NCBI GenBank assembly: GCA_003133505.1
Contig: PKXT01000266.1
Location: forward strand, 538-6,249
Source: Acidobacteriota bacterium
Lineage (GTDB): Bacteria > Acidobacteriota > Terriglobia > Acidiferrales > UBA7541
Length of the DNA stretch: 5,712 nt
Reading direction: 5' to 3'
A program made the translations under genes and the position numbers. This document shows positions 1 to 5,712 of the stretch, one piece after another; position 1 is the stretch's first letter; the number at the start of each line of letters is the position of its first letter. The notes below the pieces were generated by a model that saw nothing but the letters and a program-made list of their open reading frames with translations, made no database searches and was not told the origin of the DNA.

Positions 1-209
1 TCGCGCCCACCCACGTCACCTATACCCGCGACGCGGCCAATATGGTAAACGGAGCGATCTTTTTCTTTGCGAAGACGCGGGCCGACGGTTCGCCTCTATT
101 CACCCCGCAGTCGAAGACGGCGGACTTTTCGTGCAAAGTGGGTGCGTCGTCAATTCATGCCAGTTTTGATATTCCAAAGATGCAGGATCAAAAAGGGCAG
201 GACCTGTAG
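1..209 (+). CDS. C-terminal end of an unrecognised protein (partial, runs off the left edge)
   Basis: The frame that starts at base 3 is open from the window edge to a TAG stop at 207-209 and gives 68 residues. The composition is protein-like: alternating hydrophobic and polar stretches (NGAIFFFAKTRADG, then TADFSCKV and SSIHASFDI) suggest beta strands, and the tail ends in a charged MQDQKGQDL. One cysteine is present. No family motif is recognisable and the N-terminal part is missing, so no function is proposed. The next plus-strand gene begins 78 bases downstream, so co-transcription is possible. The gap between them holds GC-rich inverted repeats (for example CCGCGG at 220-225 and 242-247) but no T-run that would make a clear terminator. 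Confidence 0.7.
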   Translation, partial: APTHVTYTRDAANMVNGAIFFFAKTRADGSPLFTPQSKTADFSCKVGASSIHASFDIPKMQDQKGQDL

Positions 210-287
210 AAGTATTTGACCGCGGTGCTTGAATTTGGCCGCCGCGGATCAGAAATAAAAAGCGGCGAAGATACCATGGGGGAATGA

Positions 288-959
288 ATGAGGCGAGTGG
301 CGGCATTGCTGATGGTGGGAGTGGTGGCGATGGTGGCAAGCGCGGGCACGGCGGTGGCGCAACGCGGGATGTCGTCCATGCCCGAAATGCGCGGCGTATG
401 GAACCCGGTGGTGGGCGCGGGCGGCGCCTATGAATTTGATAATAACGGCAAGAAGCAACAGATTGAATTTGCGGTCGTGGGGAAGGAGGACGTCCAGGGC
501 AAAGAAGGCTACTGGCTGGAATTTACCGCGCAATCGGAACGTGGCGGCGTGGTAAGCAAGACCCTGATTGTGGTGGATGGAGACGACACGCACATCGCCA
601 GAATGGTGGTGCAGCCGGCGGGCCAGAGTCCCATTGAATTGCCGGCGCAGATGATGGCCATGCAACACAAGAGCCCGCAGCCGGCGGATATTCGCAAGTA
701 CGCCAAGGATTTGGGAAAGGAAACCATCACCACGCCGGCGGGGACTTTCTCCTGCGAACATATGCAGATGAATGACGGGAAGGCGGACGTGTGGGTGTCG
801 CCCCAGGTTCCTCCTTACGGGCTGGTGAAATCCGTCTCCAAGGAAAACGGCACGATGATGCTGGTGAAGGTGGAGACTAACGCTCAGGATAAGATTACGG
901 GTACCCCGCGAATGATCAATCCGATGGCGATGGGCGCGATGGGCGGTCATCCGCAGTAA
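288..959 (+). CDS. Exported protein of unknown function, DUF4412/DUF3108-like, methionine-rich
   Basis: This is a 223-residue protein with a classic Sec signal peptide: MRR, a hydrophobic core at about residues 4-22, and a likely signal peptidase I cut after AVA at 22-24. It should be periplasmic or outer-membrane associated. The C-terminal half contains TPAGTFSCEHM (149-159) followed by DVWVSPQVPPYGLVK (167-181). That pairing of a 'PAG-tF-C' strand with a 'vWvS..vP.GlvK' strand is typical of the DUF4412/DUF3108 group of half-barrel, LolA-like secreted proteins, whose substrate is unknown. The family link is from memory of the signature, not a search. Methionines are frequent (27-34, 121-127, 156-161, 209-218). 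The start is fixed by a TGA immediately upstream in frame (285-287) and a purine-rich GGGGGA at 278-283. A longer antisense frame exists but looks non-coding. Confidence 0.9.
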   Translation: MRRVAALLMVGVVAMVASAGTAVAQRGMSSMPEMRGVWNPVVGAGGAYEFDNNGKKQQIEFAVVGKEDVQGKEGYWLEFTAQSERGGVVSKTLIVVDGDDTHIARMVVQPAGQSPIELPAQMMAMQHKSPQPADIRKYAKDLGKETITTPAGTFSCEHMQMNDGKADVWVSPQVPPYGLVKSVSKENGTMMLVKVETNAQDKITGTPRMINPMAMGAMGGHPQ

Positions 960-1009
960 GACGGAAGAGGACGCTTTCCAGCACGGTTCTTTTATGAATA
1001 TCATGACCT

Positions 1010-1037
1010 GCGGCGAAGGACATGCCGCCGGCCTTTT
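1010..1037 (+). terminator. Weak candidate terminator after the 288-959 gene
   Basis: GCGGC at 1010-1014 pairs with GCCGC at 1024-1028 around a 9-base loop, and TTTT follows at 1034-1037. The stem is only 5 bp and the T-run begins 5 bases after it, so this is a poor intrinsic terminator. Further small hairpins lie close by: GCCTT/AAGGC at 1031-1047, CTTGC/GCAAG at 1038-1050, and CGGG/CCCG at 1086-1098. The interval 960-1127 lies between convergent genes, where termination signals are expected for both strands. Confidence 0.3.
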
Positions 1038-1127
1038 CTTGCAAGGCAAGCCCAGTTGCGGTTTGAATGACTTCAGTGAACGGAGCGGGTTTGTCCCGTA
1101 AGGAAAGATGAAATTGCGAGCAGCGCG

Positions 1128-1619
1128 CTAAGAAGAGGGTTCGGAGACGGAAGCGGTTGAATCAGGCGGGTCTGCGGCGTCCACAGCGGAAACTTTAGCG
1201 GCGATGGCGCAAGCAGTGGCGCGGATAGCGCGCAGAGGCACGCTGACATGGACATCAGCGTCGTCGTCGTTCACGTCCGTCACCACGGAGCGCCCCAGCT
1301 TACGGACGATCACGTGGGAGCCGGGGCTGGCCACTTCGACCAGCACCGTGTCGGAAATATTGGAAAGGGAATTGATCACACCTTCGACCGCAGGCAACAC
1401 GAGGCGCAATTGGGCGTCGTGAGCTCCGCGGAAATACCGCGCGGGAATGAAGTGCAGAGCCACGGGGATCATGATGCCGGGGACCGCCACATAGATAAGA
1501 TGGCCGCCCGGCGTTTTCTCGCGCACCCTGACGGTGATCACGCCATCCCATGCGACAAGCACGACGGCAATCAGGGCTAAGACCCCGAAGTAGGCCAGCA
1601 CTCGTTGTCCCCGTGTCAT
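1128..1619 (-). CDS. Small membrane-anchored protein sharing a repeated module with its upstream neighbour
   Basis: This is a 163-residue protein with an uncleaved-looking N-terminal hydrophobic segment (about 8-24), so most of it is probably periplasmic. Residues 27-107 match, strand for strand, the module seen twice in the protein encoded just upstream: a short 'VxVRV' strand, a 'VaVP' strand leading into a helix (43-57), a second amphipathic helix containing VLPAVEGVINSL (74-85), then TVLVEV and a charged end strand. Residues 111-140 (with DVHVSVPLRAIRA at 122-134) repeat only the first half of the module. The tail (141-163) is low-complexity Ala/Asp/Ser/Pro. A strong ribosome site, GAGGAG, lies at 1626-1631, 6 bases before the ATG. 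It follows the upstream gene by 109 bases on the same strand, so an operon is likely. Function is unknown. Confidence 0.85.
   Translation of the reverse strand: MTRGQRVLAYFGVLALIAVVLVAWDGVITVRVREKTPGGHLIYVAVPGIMIPVALHFIPARYFRGAHDAQLRLVLPAVEGVINSLSNISDTVLVEVASPGSHVIVRKLGRSVVTDVNDDDADVHVSVPLRAIRATACAIAAKVSAVDAADPPDSTASVSEPSS
1200..1541 (-). repeat. One and a half copies of the shared protein module
   Basis: At the protein level, residues 27-107 (bases 1299-1541) form one full copy and residues 111-140 (bases 1200-1289) the front half of a second. The strongest match to the neighbouring protein is DVHVSVPLRAI here against HVDVTIPMRVI there. The half copy is followed by a low-complexity tail and a stop. 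The frames downstream of the stop do not show the missing second half. Confidence 0.6.
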
Positions 1620-1704
1620 GATTTGCTCCTCAACCGCATACTTGCATCAATCCCATAGCATTCTGTTCCATCGGGAAGGAGCATCCGCTTCGGACGCCGA
1701 GATG

Positions 1705-1720
1705 CTCGCGCTCAAGCGAG
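1705..1720 (-). other. Hairpin between the two module genes
   Basis: CTCGC at 1705-1709 pairs with GCGAG at 1716-1720 around a 6-base loop. A second, overlapping possibility pairs GCATC (1681-1685) with GATGC (1701-1705). No T-run follows on the minus strand, so this is not a classical terminator. It may be an mRNA structure within the operon, or chance. Confidence 0.3.
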
Positions 1721-1728
1721 GATTTCGT

Positions 1729-2301
1729 TTAATTGGAGTTATTACGGGAATCCACCCAGATGCGTACGGTCTCGGTATCCTCATTCACGGTGACCAGCGT
1801 GGTATCACCGAGAGTTTCCAGTTCGCGCAAAGCGGCATTGAGATCGAGCTCATGTTCGCCTTTGGCAACCATGGCGGTAATAACGCGCATGGGAATGGTA
1901 ACATCCACGTGCTCGTTACCCTTTCCTGATTTACCAGCGGACTCCCGGACGTGGACAACCAGGTTGCCGCCTTGCTTGGCGACGCGGACGTCTTCATCGG
2001 AGCTTTTGACGGTGACAAACTCATTGTCGGGAGCATCACGGAGAGCGTTGAGCAGCATGGGCAAGTCCACGTCGTGCATGTCCGCTTGACCAATGGAGAT
2101 CTTGCCGGCATGGAAATCCTTCTGATTGATGGCGGGCAAAACCATTTCGGCCATGGACAGGGGCATGTTCACGTTAACGGTCTCGCCCTGGCCGCTATCC
2201 ACGACCCGGACATGAATCCAGCGGTCAGGCGCGGATGTGCCCCCTTGGGCGACGGCCGATAGTCCAACCACAAACAATCCCGCGAACATTAATTTCCGCA
2301 T
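1729..2301 (-). CDS. Exported protein made of two tandem copies of an approximately 80-residue module
   Basis: This is a 190-residue protein. Residues 1-19 look like a signal peptide (MRKLMFAGLFVVGLSAVAQ) with a likely cut near AVA/Q, so the mature protein should be periplasmic. The rest is an internal duplication. Copy 1 (about 28-110) and copy 2 (about 114-187) align as IHVRV/VVHVR, VNVNMPLSMAEMV/VDVTIPMRVITAMV, DVDLPMLLNALRD/ELDLNAALRELET and FVTVKSSDEDVRV/LVTVNEDTETVRI. The order of strand, 'V.V..P' strand, helix, helix, strand and acidic hairpin recalls the short domain of YvlB/LiaX-like envelope-stress proteins. That resemblance is from memory and weak; no function is assigned. AGGAGGG at 2307-2313 lies 5 bases before the ATG and decides this start over the ATG at codon 5. 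Cysteines are absent. Confidence 0.9.
   Translation of the reverse strand: MRKLMFAGLFVVGLSAVAQGGTSAPDRWIHVRVVDSGQGETVNVNMPLSMAEMVLPAINQKDFHAGKISIGQADMHDVDLPMLLNALRDAPDNEFVTVKSSDEDVRVAKQGGNLVVHVRESAGKSGKGNEHVDVTIPMRVITAMVAKGEHELDLNAALRELETLGDTTLVTVNEDTETVRIWVDSRNNSN
1741..2220 (-). repeat. Internal duplication within the 190-residue protein
   Basis: Copy 1 covers bases 1972-2220 (residues 28-110) and copy 2 covers 1741-1962 (residues 114-187). Copy 1 is about ten residues longer because of an insertion (about 60-73) between the two helices. The duplication is clear in protein but not as a DNA repeat, so it is old. Confidence 0.75.
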
Positions 2302-2335
2302 TGCAGCCCTCCTGTGTTGCTAGGCTGACTGTGAT

Positions 2336-2361
2336 TACGTAACCTCTCGGATGGAAGTTCC
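2336..2361 (-). promoter_or_regulatory. Candidate ECF-sigma-type promoter for the two module genes
   Basis: On the minus strand GGAACTT (bases 2361-2355) is followed 15 bases later by CGTA (2339-2336). GGAACTT equals the -35 consensus of E. coli sigma-E, and a GAAC -35 paired with a CGTA -10 resembles Bacillus sigma-W-type promoters. The geometry fits: a start site near 2328 would leave a leader of about 27 bases that holds the AGGAGGG ribosome site and ends at the ATG at 2301. The element lies wholly in the 102-base gap between the stop of the thioredoxin-like gene and this start. No sigma-factor gene lies in the window, so the assignment is inference. Confidence 0.45.
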
Positions 2362-2363
2362 AT
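2351..2363. promoter_or_regulatory. Perfect 13-base dyad overlapping the -35 element (possible operator)
   Basis: ATGGAAGTTCCAT is a perfect inverted repeat: 6-bp arms around one central base. It contains the putative -35 element. A second perfect palindrome, TTACGTAA (2335-2342), covers the putative -10. Symmetric sites at both promoter elements could be binding sites for a dimeric regulator. They could also form by chance. Confidence 0.35.
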
Positions 2364-2403
2364 AGCGGCACCAGGAAAGTTGTATTTGGGGTAGCGCGCT
2401 GGT

Positions 2404-3063
2404 TTATCTTTCCGGAGCGCCGTCTGCAGCAGGAGGGCGATGGGCCATTGGTCCGCCGACGAGCTGCTGGATTCCCGCGGCGAGACCTCCGGGGTGAGGG
2501 ATTCCTGTCCATCGATGGGTGATCCTTCCGCCGGCATCTACCAGAATCAAGGTTGGAACGGTGACGACCCCATACCGACGCGCCACATCGGCACCGGGGT
2601 CGGCAAGCATCGGGATGGTAAGGTTCCAATCGTAGGTAGTATTCAGGAGCGCATTCGCGGATGGCTCGCCTGACATTTGGCGAGGTTGCTCGCCAGAATG
2701 ATCTCCCACGGCAGCTGGAACACGGGCGAGACTGAAATCGGCCAATATCGTTTCATCAATAATAAATATAACCAGACCAGAATCGCGGTATTGGTGATCC
2801 ATGCTAAGCAAAGAGGGGACCATCGCGCGAGATGGATTTGCGGTTCCCTTGTTGGGCTGCGTCTGCAGAAAGGCGATTAGCGCGGGCTGGCCGCGGTGGA
2901 CGTCCATGTGGAATGTCCCGCCGCGAACATTAGGGAGCGTAAAATCGGCAGCCCGCTCAAAATTGGGACCGGGCCGGCTGGGCGACTGGATGGCTCTATT
3001 CCCGCCACACAATAGATTCGGGAGCGCAATGGCGAGCGATAGGCAGAGAAATATACGGCGCAC
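2404..3063 (-). CDS. Thioredoxin-fold (AhpC/TSA/TlpA-like) exported protein lacking catalytic cysteines
   Basis: This is a 219-residue protein. Residues 1-20 are a signal sequence; C19 follows LL, a poor lipobox, so lipidation is doubtful. Residues 32-60 (PNFERAADFTLPNVRGGTF) match the entry to redoxin/TlpA domains. ALIAFLQ (61-67) is the first core strand, GLVIFIIDET (96-105) the second, and WNLTIPMLADPGADVARRYGVV (146-167) leads to the cis-proline loop TVPTLILVDAGGRI (168-181). Where the family has its active CxxC or peroxidatic cysteine, this protein has TQPNKGTANPSRAMVPS (68-84) with no cysteine. C7 and C19 are the only cysteines. Catalytic thiol chemistry is therefore unlikely; a binding or structural role is inferred. 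The start is a GTG with only a weak GGAAAA upstream. No ATG is available before codon 53. It lies 41 bases after the beta-helix gene and is probably in the same operon. Confidence 0.85.
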   Translation of the reverse strand: MRRIFLCLSLAIALPNLLCGGNRAIQSPSRPGPNFERAADFTLPNVRGGTFHMDVHRGQPALIAFLQTQPNKGTANPSRAMVPSLLSMDHQYRDSGLVIFIIDETILADFSLARVPAAVGDHSGEQPRQMSGEPSANALLNTTYDWNLTIPMLADPGADVARRYGVVTVPTLILVDAGGRITHRWTGIPHPGGLAAGIQQLVGGPMAHRPPAADGAPER

Positions 3064-3104
3064 AAAGTTTTCCGGGCTAAAGAAAAGGCTATAAGCGAAA
3101 CACG

Positions 3105-4745
3105 TCAGCGTAAGTCCATGCCAGTGGGGGCATCGTACGCGCCAATATTATGGGTCTTAGTCAGCGGCTGGCCATAGAAGTCCTGCGTGCCCGCGCTGCC
3201 GGTGATACAAGCTTTCTTTGGCAAGCACACATTGGCGCCCGCGTTCAAAGCGGGGGAACCGGGCTGCAGAGTGTAATCCCCGTTCGCCAGGCTTGGCAGA
3301 GGGGTATCATGGTAGCCCGCGCCGTTCAACAGAGGATCGAGATTCAGTCCCAATGCGTCCTGCCCCGAACCCGTCTGATAGTCCGCAAAGTCCGAATATG
3401 TCGTATTCGCATAGGTAAACGTGTATCCCGTCCCCGCGGAATTCCAATAGAGGTTGTTGTTCAGCTTCATTTTGCTGGTGGCATTGATCATTTCAGGCGC
3501 GGTGGAATAGATTAGATTGTTCTTGAAGAAGTTTGGAATCATGCCGGAATACGCGCCCTCGTCCAAAAGGGCGTAAGTTCCAGGAACTCCGTTTACGTAG
3601 ATCGTGTTGTTATAAATCTGAAGCCCATCCAGTCTGCCTTTCCCATAAGCGTAAAGAAAAACTTCGCCGTTGCTGGTGTCCTTTTGGACGTCATTGGCGC
3701 AAATGTTGTAACGGATGATGTTGGAATTCGTGGTGGTCACGGCGCCCACGGTGTACCCTTCCGCCAGAAAGCAGTAACCCTGGGAATCATGGCCGTAGTT
3801 ATATTGGTAGATGTTGTTTAAATTCCAATAATCAATATCATAGTCACCGCCGTCGGTATTGGCCGCCGACCATGTCTGATTGGAATAGCTCTCGTTATTC
3901 TGGGCCGTGGCGCCCGAGGTATACCAGGTCCATAACCCGACCGGTGTGCTGCCAGTACAGGCGGAACACAGCCCGGAATGATAGACCACATTGTTTTGCA
4001 CAACCACATTCGCCGAACCCCAGACCAGAATACCGTCGCCATAAACGTCGTGAACCGTACTGTTTTGAACGACCACGCCAGCGTTATATACGGGCGAAGT
4101 AGCGCTGTAATAGGAGCCAATATTGATACCCTCGGCTGCCGTAAGGTTGTCGACGGTGACGCCGTCAATCAAGACGTCAGCGAAATAAGCGGTTGGCTTT
4201 CCGGAATAGAAAATGATTCCACCGCCATCGGAACGGGTCTTAGCAATCTTATTCACCGCGCTTACCGTGAGATTCGATAGATGAATGCTGGTCAGCCGCT
4301 CGCCGGCTATATCGGCATAGGCATAAATGGCCGTACTGTTGCTGCCAACGACGGAAATATCCTGCACGTCGTAGTACTGAACATTGTGGAGATAGATGGT
4401 TTCCGCATTGGCCGTTCCACCGTCAAGAATAGGAAGATCGCCCGTGCCATAGGCATCAATCGTCACCGGAGCGCCAGCGTTGCCGGAGCCTAACGGAGTG
4501 AGTTTTCCACTGCAGGTAGTGCCGCGCAGGAACAAAAGCTCATCGCCCGGTTCAAACGTGGTGGCATTGGGATTTGTCAAGCTGTTCCATGGATTACTCT
4601 GACTGCCATCCCCATTTGAACTCGCACTACAGTCCACATAATAGGTTGTCGCCGCGAGAGCACATGCGGGTGCGATTCCAAGAAAAATCAAGCCGCATAG
4701 CAGACGAAGGCTAATCAGGCCAGGTGCTTTTATGACATTGAACAT
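3105..4745 (-). CDS. Secreted right-handed parallel beta-helix protein (choice-of-anchor Q-like)
   Basis: This is a 546-residue protein with a signal peptide (hydrophobic core about 10-26, likely cut after ACALA at 27-31). The mature start, TYYVDCSASSNGDGS followed by NPWNSL, and a FEPGDELLFLRG segment (64-75) are typical of secreted beta-helix proteins. Residues about 90-430 are coil-like repeats rich in Asn, Val, Ile, Tyr and Ser, such as VVVQNSTVHDVYGDGILVW and IYNNTIYVNG, as in pectate-lyase-type folds. The C-terminal end (NNNLYW at 429-434, then LQPGSPALNAGA at 493-504, and HNIGAYDAP at 532-540) matches choice-of-anchor Q domains. It is likely a surface or extracellular polysaccharide-binding or -cleaving protein, but no lyase or hydrolase catalytic set can be named. 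Mature cysteines come in plausible pairs (39/78, 260/263, 325/349, 507/513). GGGAGA at 4751-4756, 5 bases before the ATG, supports this start. Its middle is clearly more AT-rich than the flanking genes, partly from Asn/Tyr/Ile content. Confidence 0.92.
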   Translation of the reverse strand: MFNVIKAPGLISLRLLCGLIFLGIAPACALAATTYYVDCSASSNGDGSQSNPWNSLTNPNATTFEPGDELLFLRGTTCSGKLTPLGSGNAGAPVTIDAYGTGDLPILDGGTANAETIYLHNVQYYDVQDISVVGSNSTAIYAYADIAGERLTSIHLSNLTVSAVNKIAKTRSDGGGIIFYSGKPTAYFADVLIDGVTVDNLTAAEGINIGSYYSATSPVYNAGVVVQNSTVHDVYGDGILVWGSANVVVQNNVVYHSGLCSACTGSTPVGLWTWYTSGATAQNNESYSNQTWSAANTDGGDYDIDYWNLNNIYQYNYGHDSQGYCFLAEGYTVGAVTTTNSNIIRYNICANDVQKDTSNGEVFLYAYGKGRLDGLQIYNNTIYVNGVPGTYALLDEGAYSGMIPNFFKNNLIYSTAPEMINATSKMKLNNNLYWNSAGTGYTFTYANTTYSDFADYQTGSGQDALGLNLDPLLNGAGYHDTPLPSLANGDYTLQPGSPALNAGANVCLPKKACITGSAGTQDFYGQPLTKTHNIGAYDAPTGMDLR

Positions 4746-4861
4746 TCGAATCTCCCAGATGGATTGTTCTTATGCGCATAGGGATGGTGCCTGTGCGTTA
4801 CAGCGTGCGACAAAGTCCAGGCGCCGAGGTACAGTGTCCCATGAAAAGGGATTTTGCCGGT

Positions 4862-4904
4862 GCCACATAATGCGGAGAGTTGTCGCAGAGCGGGTTCGTG
4901 TGGC
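4862..4904 (-). other. Compound stem-loop at the end of glgB
   Basis: GCCACA (4862-4867) pairs with TGTGGC (4899-4904), and inside it TGCG (4871-4874) pairs with CGCA (4884-4887). The outer stem touches the glgB stop codon. No T-run follows directly on the minus strand; the nearest TTTT is about 15 bases on. It could slow or end transcription, or protect the mRNA end. No convincing promoter for the beta-helix gene was found in the remaining 4746-4861. Confidence 0.3.
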
Positions 4905-5712
4905 TATTGTTCAGCCGGCCCAGAAGGAACGGTCGGCTCCGAGAGGGGGGTGGCCGCGCCGGAGCATTCACAGCGCAATAGAACGGCTGCCAGAGGAGGC
5001 AAGCGCAGCGATATGGAATTGAGCCGGCCATGAGAAGCGACCGGCTGGGATTCAATTGCGGGGGAATTGAGGGCGTTGCTGCCGCCATAGGGTGCCGCGT
5101 CCGTATTCAAAATTTCGACATAGCGGCCTGGCGTGGGGACGCCAATGCGATAGTCATCGCGCACTACGGGGGTAAAATTCACCACCACAACGAGAGAATC
5201 GTTGGCATCGCGGGCGCGGCGTTGAAATGCGAGGACACTGTTGCGCGAATCGTCGGAACTGAGCCACTCAAAGCCCTCCCATGAAAATTCCATCTGGTGC
5301 AGGGCGCGTTTGGCCGCGTAAAGATGATTGAGGTCTCTCACCAGGCGCTGAATAGCCTCGTGCGGGGGCGCCTCCAGCAGCTGCCATTCGAGGCTGCGCG
5401 CCTCCGACCATTCGTGGCGGGAGGCAAGTTCGCTGCCCATGAAGAGCAGCTTCTTTCCGGGATGAAAATACTGCCAGGCAAGCAACAGGCGAAGATTGGC
5501 GAACTGCCTCCACGAATCACCGGGCATTTTGGACAGCAACGATCGCTTGCCGTGAACCACTTCATCGTGGGAGAGGGGAAGCACGAAGTTTTCGCTGAAG
5601 GCGTAAATCATCGAAAACGTCATCTCGTTGTGATGAAAGGGGCGGTGAACCGGCTCGCGGGCAGTGTAGCGAAGTGTGTCATTCATCCATCCCATGTTCC
5701 ATTTCAGATCGA
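4904..5712 (-). CDS. glgB: 1,4-alpha-glucan (glycogen) branching enzyme, C-terminal part (runs off the right edge)
   Basis: The frame is open through the right edge, giving at least 268 residues that end at TAG 4904-4906. The visible N-terminal residues DLKWNMGWMNDTLRY, then ENFVLPLSHDEVVHGKRSLL and KMPGD, then PGKKLLFMGSELA with HEWSEARSLEWQLLE, and the end segment NFTPVVRDDYRIGVP, EILNTDAAPYGGSNA and SLRLPPLAAVLLR follow the bacterial GlgB (GH13 branching enzyme) sequence closely. The SHDE segment holds the conserved transition-state His-Asp pair of GH13 region IV. The nucleophile Asp and acid/base Glu lie upstream, outside the window. The enzyme cuts alpha-1,4 glucan chains and re-attaches them as alpha-1,6 branches during cytoplasmic glycogen synthesis. 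A non-conserved tail of about 20 residues (after LLRCECSG) follows the C-terminal beta domain. No other glycogen gene follows it downstream, so it may be last in its operon. Confidence 0.97.
   Translation of the reverse strand, partial: DLKWNMGWMNDTLRYTAREPVHRPFHHNEMTFSMIYAFSENFVLPLSHDEVVHGKRSLLSKMPGDSWRQFANLRLLLAWQYFHPGKKLLFMGSELASRHEWSEARSLEWQLLEAPPHEAIQRLVRDLNHLYAAKRALHQMEFSWEGFEWLSSDDSRNSVLAFQRRARDANDSLVVVVNFTPVVRDDYRIGVPTPGRYVEILNTDAAPYGGSNALNSPAIESQPVASHGRLNSISLRLPPLAAVLLRCECSGAATPLSEPTVPSGPAEQ

Noticed and set aside
216..258. Possible sigma-70 promoter before the 288-959 gene (TTGACC or TTGAAT as -35)
   Set aside because: No acceptable TATAAT-like element lies at 16-18 bases; the best candidate, AAATAA, matches poorly.
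249..1049. A 266-codon open frame on the minus strand, longer than the plus-strand gene it overlaps
   Set aside because: Its product is dominated by His, Arg and Leu without a domain or signal. The plus-strand frame has a signal peptide, a family signature and a suitable start. This is a typical antisense shadow in GC-rich DNA.
1635..1675. A second ATGGAAC motif upstream of the 163-residue gene, like the -35 region of its neighbour
   Set aside because: No CGTA-type -10 follows at a suitable distance, and the dyad is not repeated, so a separate promoter is not supported.
2225..2629. A 134-codon minus-strand frame spanning the end of the thioredoxin-like gene and the start of the 190-residue gene
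   Set aside because: It is Arg/Pro/Gly-rich, crosses two well-supported genes and the promoter region, and shows no recognisable feature.
3150..4493. Several plus-strand open frames opposite the beta-helix gene
   Set aside because: They are out-of-phase shadows with no ribosome site, signal or domain, and the minus-strand gene explains the whole region.
4848..4866. Possible sigma-54 promoter before the beta-helix gene (TGGCAC at 4865-4860 on the minus strand)
   Set aside because: No GC pair lies at the required distance for the -12 element; the position reads AT.
4806..4887. 8-base inverted repeat TGCGACAA/TTGTCGCA upstream of the beta-helix gene
   Set aside because: The arms are 66 bases apart, and a match of this length is not rare by chance in such an interval.

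Overview
The window looks like ordinary chromosomal DNA from a moderately GC-rich, Gram-negative-type bacterium. Nearly every protein carries an export signal, and the mix of small secreted proteins of unknown function, a glycogen branching enzyme and a secreted beta-helix protein would suit an Acidobacteriota genome. That assignment is an inference from style and is not proven by any marker gene here. I see no rRNA, tRNA, CRISPR array, insertion sequence, integrase or phage gene.

Left part, plus strand (1-959): the last 68 codons of an unrecognised gene, then a complete gene for a 223-residue exported protein with a DUF4412/DUF3108-like C-terminal signature. A short convergent gap (960-1127) follows and holds several small hairpins.

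Right part, minus strand, in transcription order from right to left: the C-terminal part of a glycogen branching enzyme (glgB, running off the right edge), a 546-residue secreted right-handed beta-helix protein, a 219-residue thioredoxin-fold protein that lacks the active-site cysteines, and then two small envelope proteins of 190 and 163 residues. The beta-helix and thioredoxin-like genes are 41 bases apart and probably co-transcribed. The last two genes probably form their own unit. They sit behind a plausible ECF-sigma-type promoter (GGAACTT/CGTA) with a 13-base perfect dyad over its -35 element.

The most interesting part is that two-gene unit. The 190-residue protein is visibly an internal duplication of an approximately 80-residue module. 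The 163-residue membrane-anchored protein carries one full copy of the same module plus the first half of a second. With the stress-type promoter this suggests a small, possibly undescribed envelope module distantly resembling the YvlB/LiaX-type domain. The second notable item is the cysteine-less thioredoxin-fold protein next to the beta-helix gene. No gene-free stretch reaches 300 bases.
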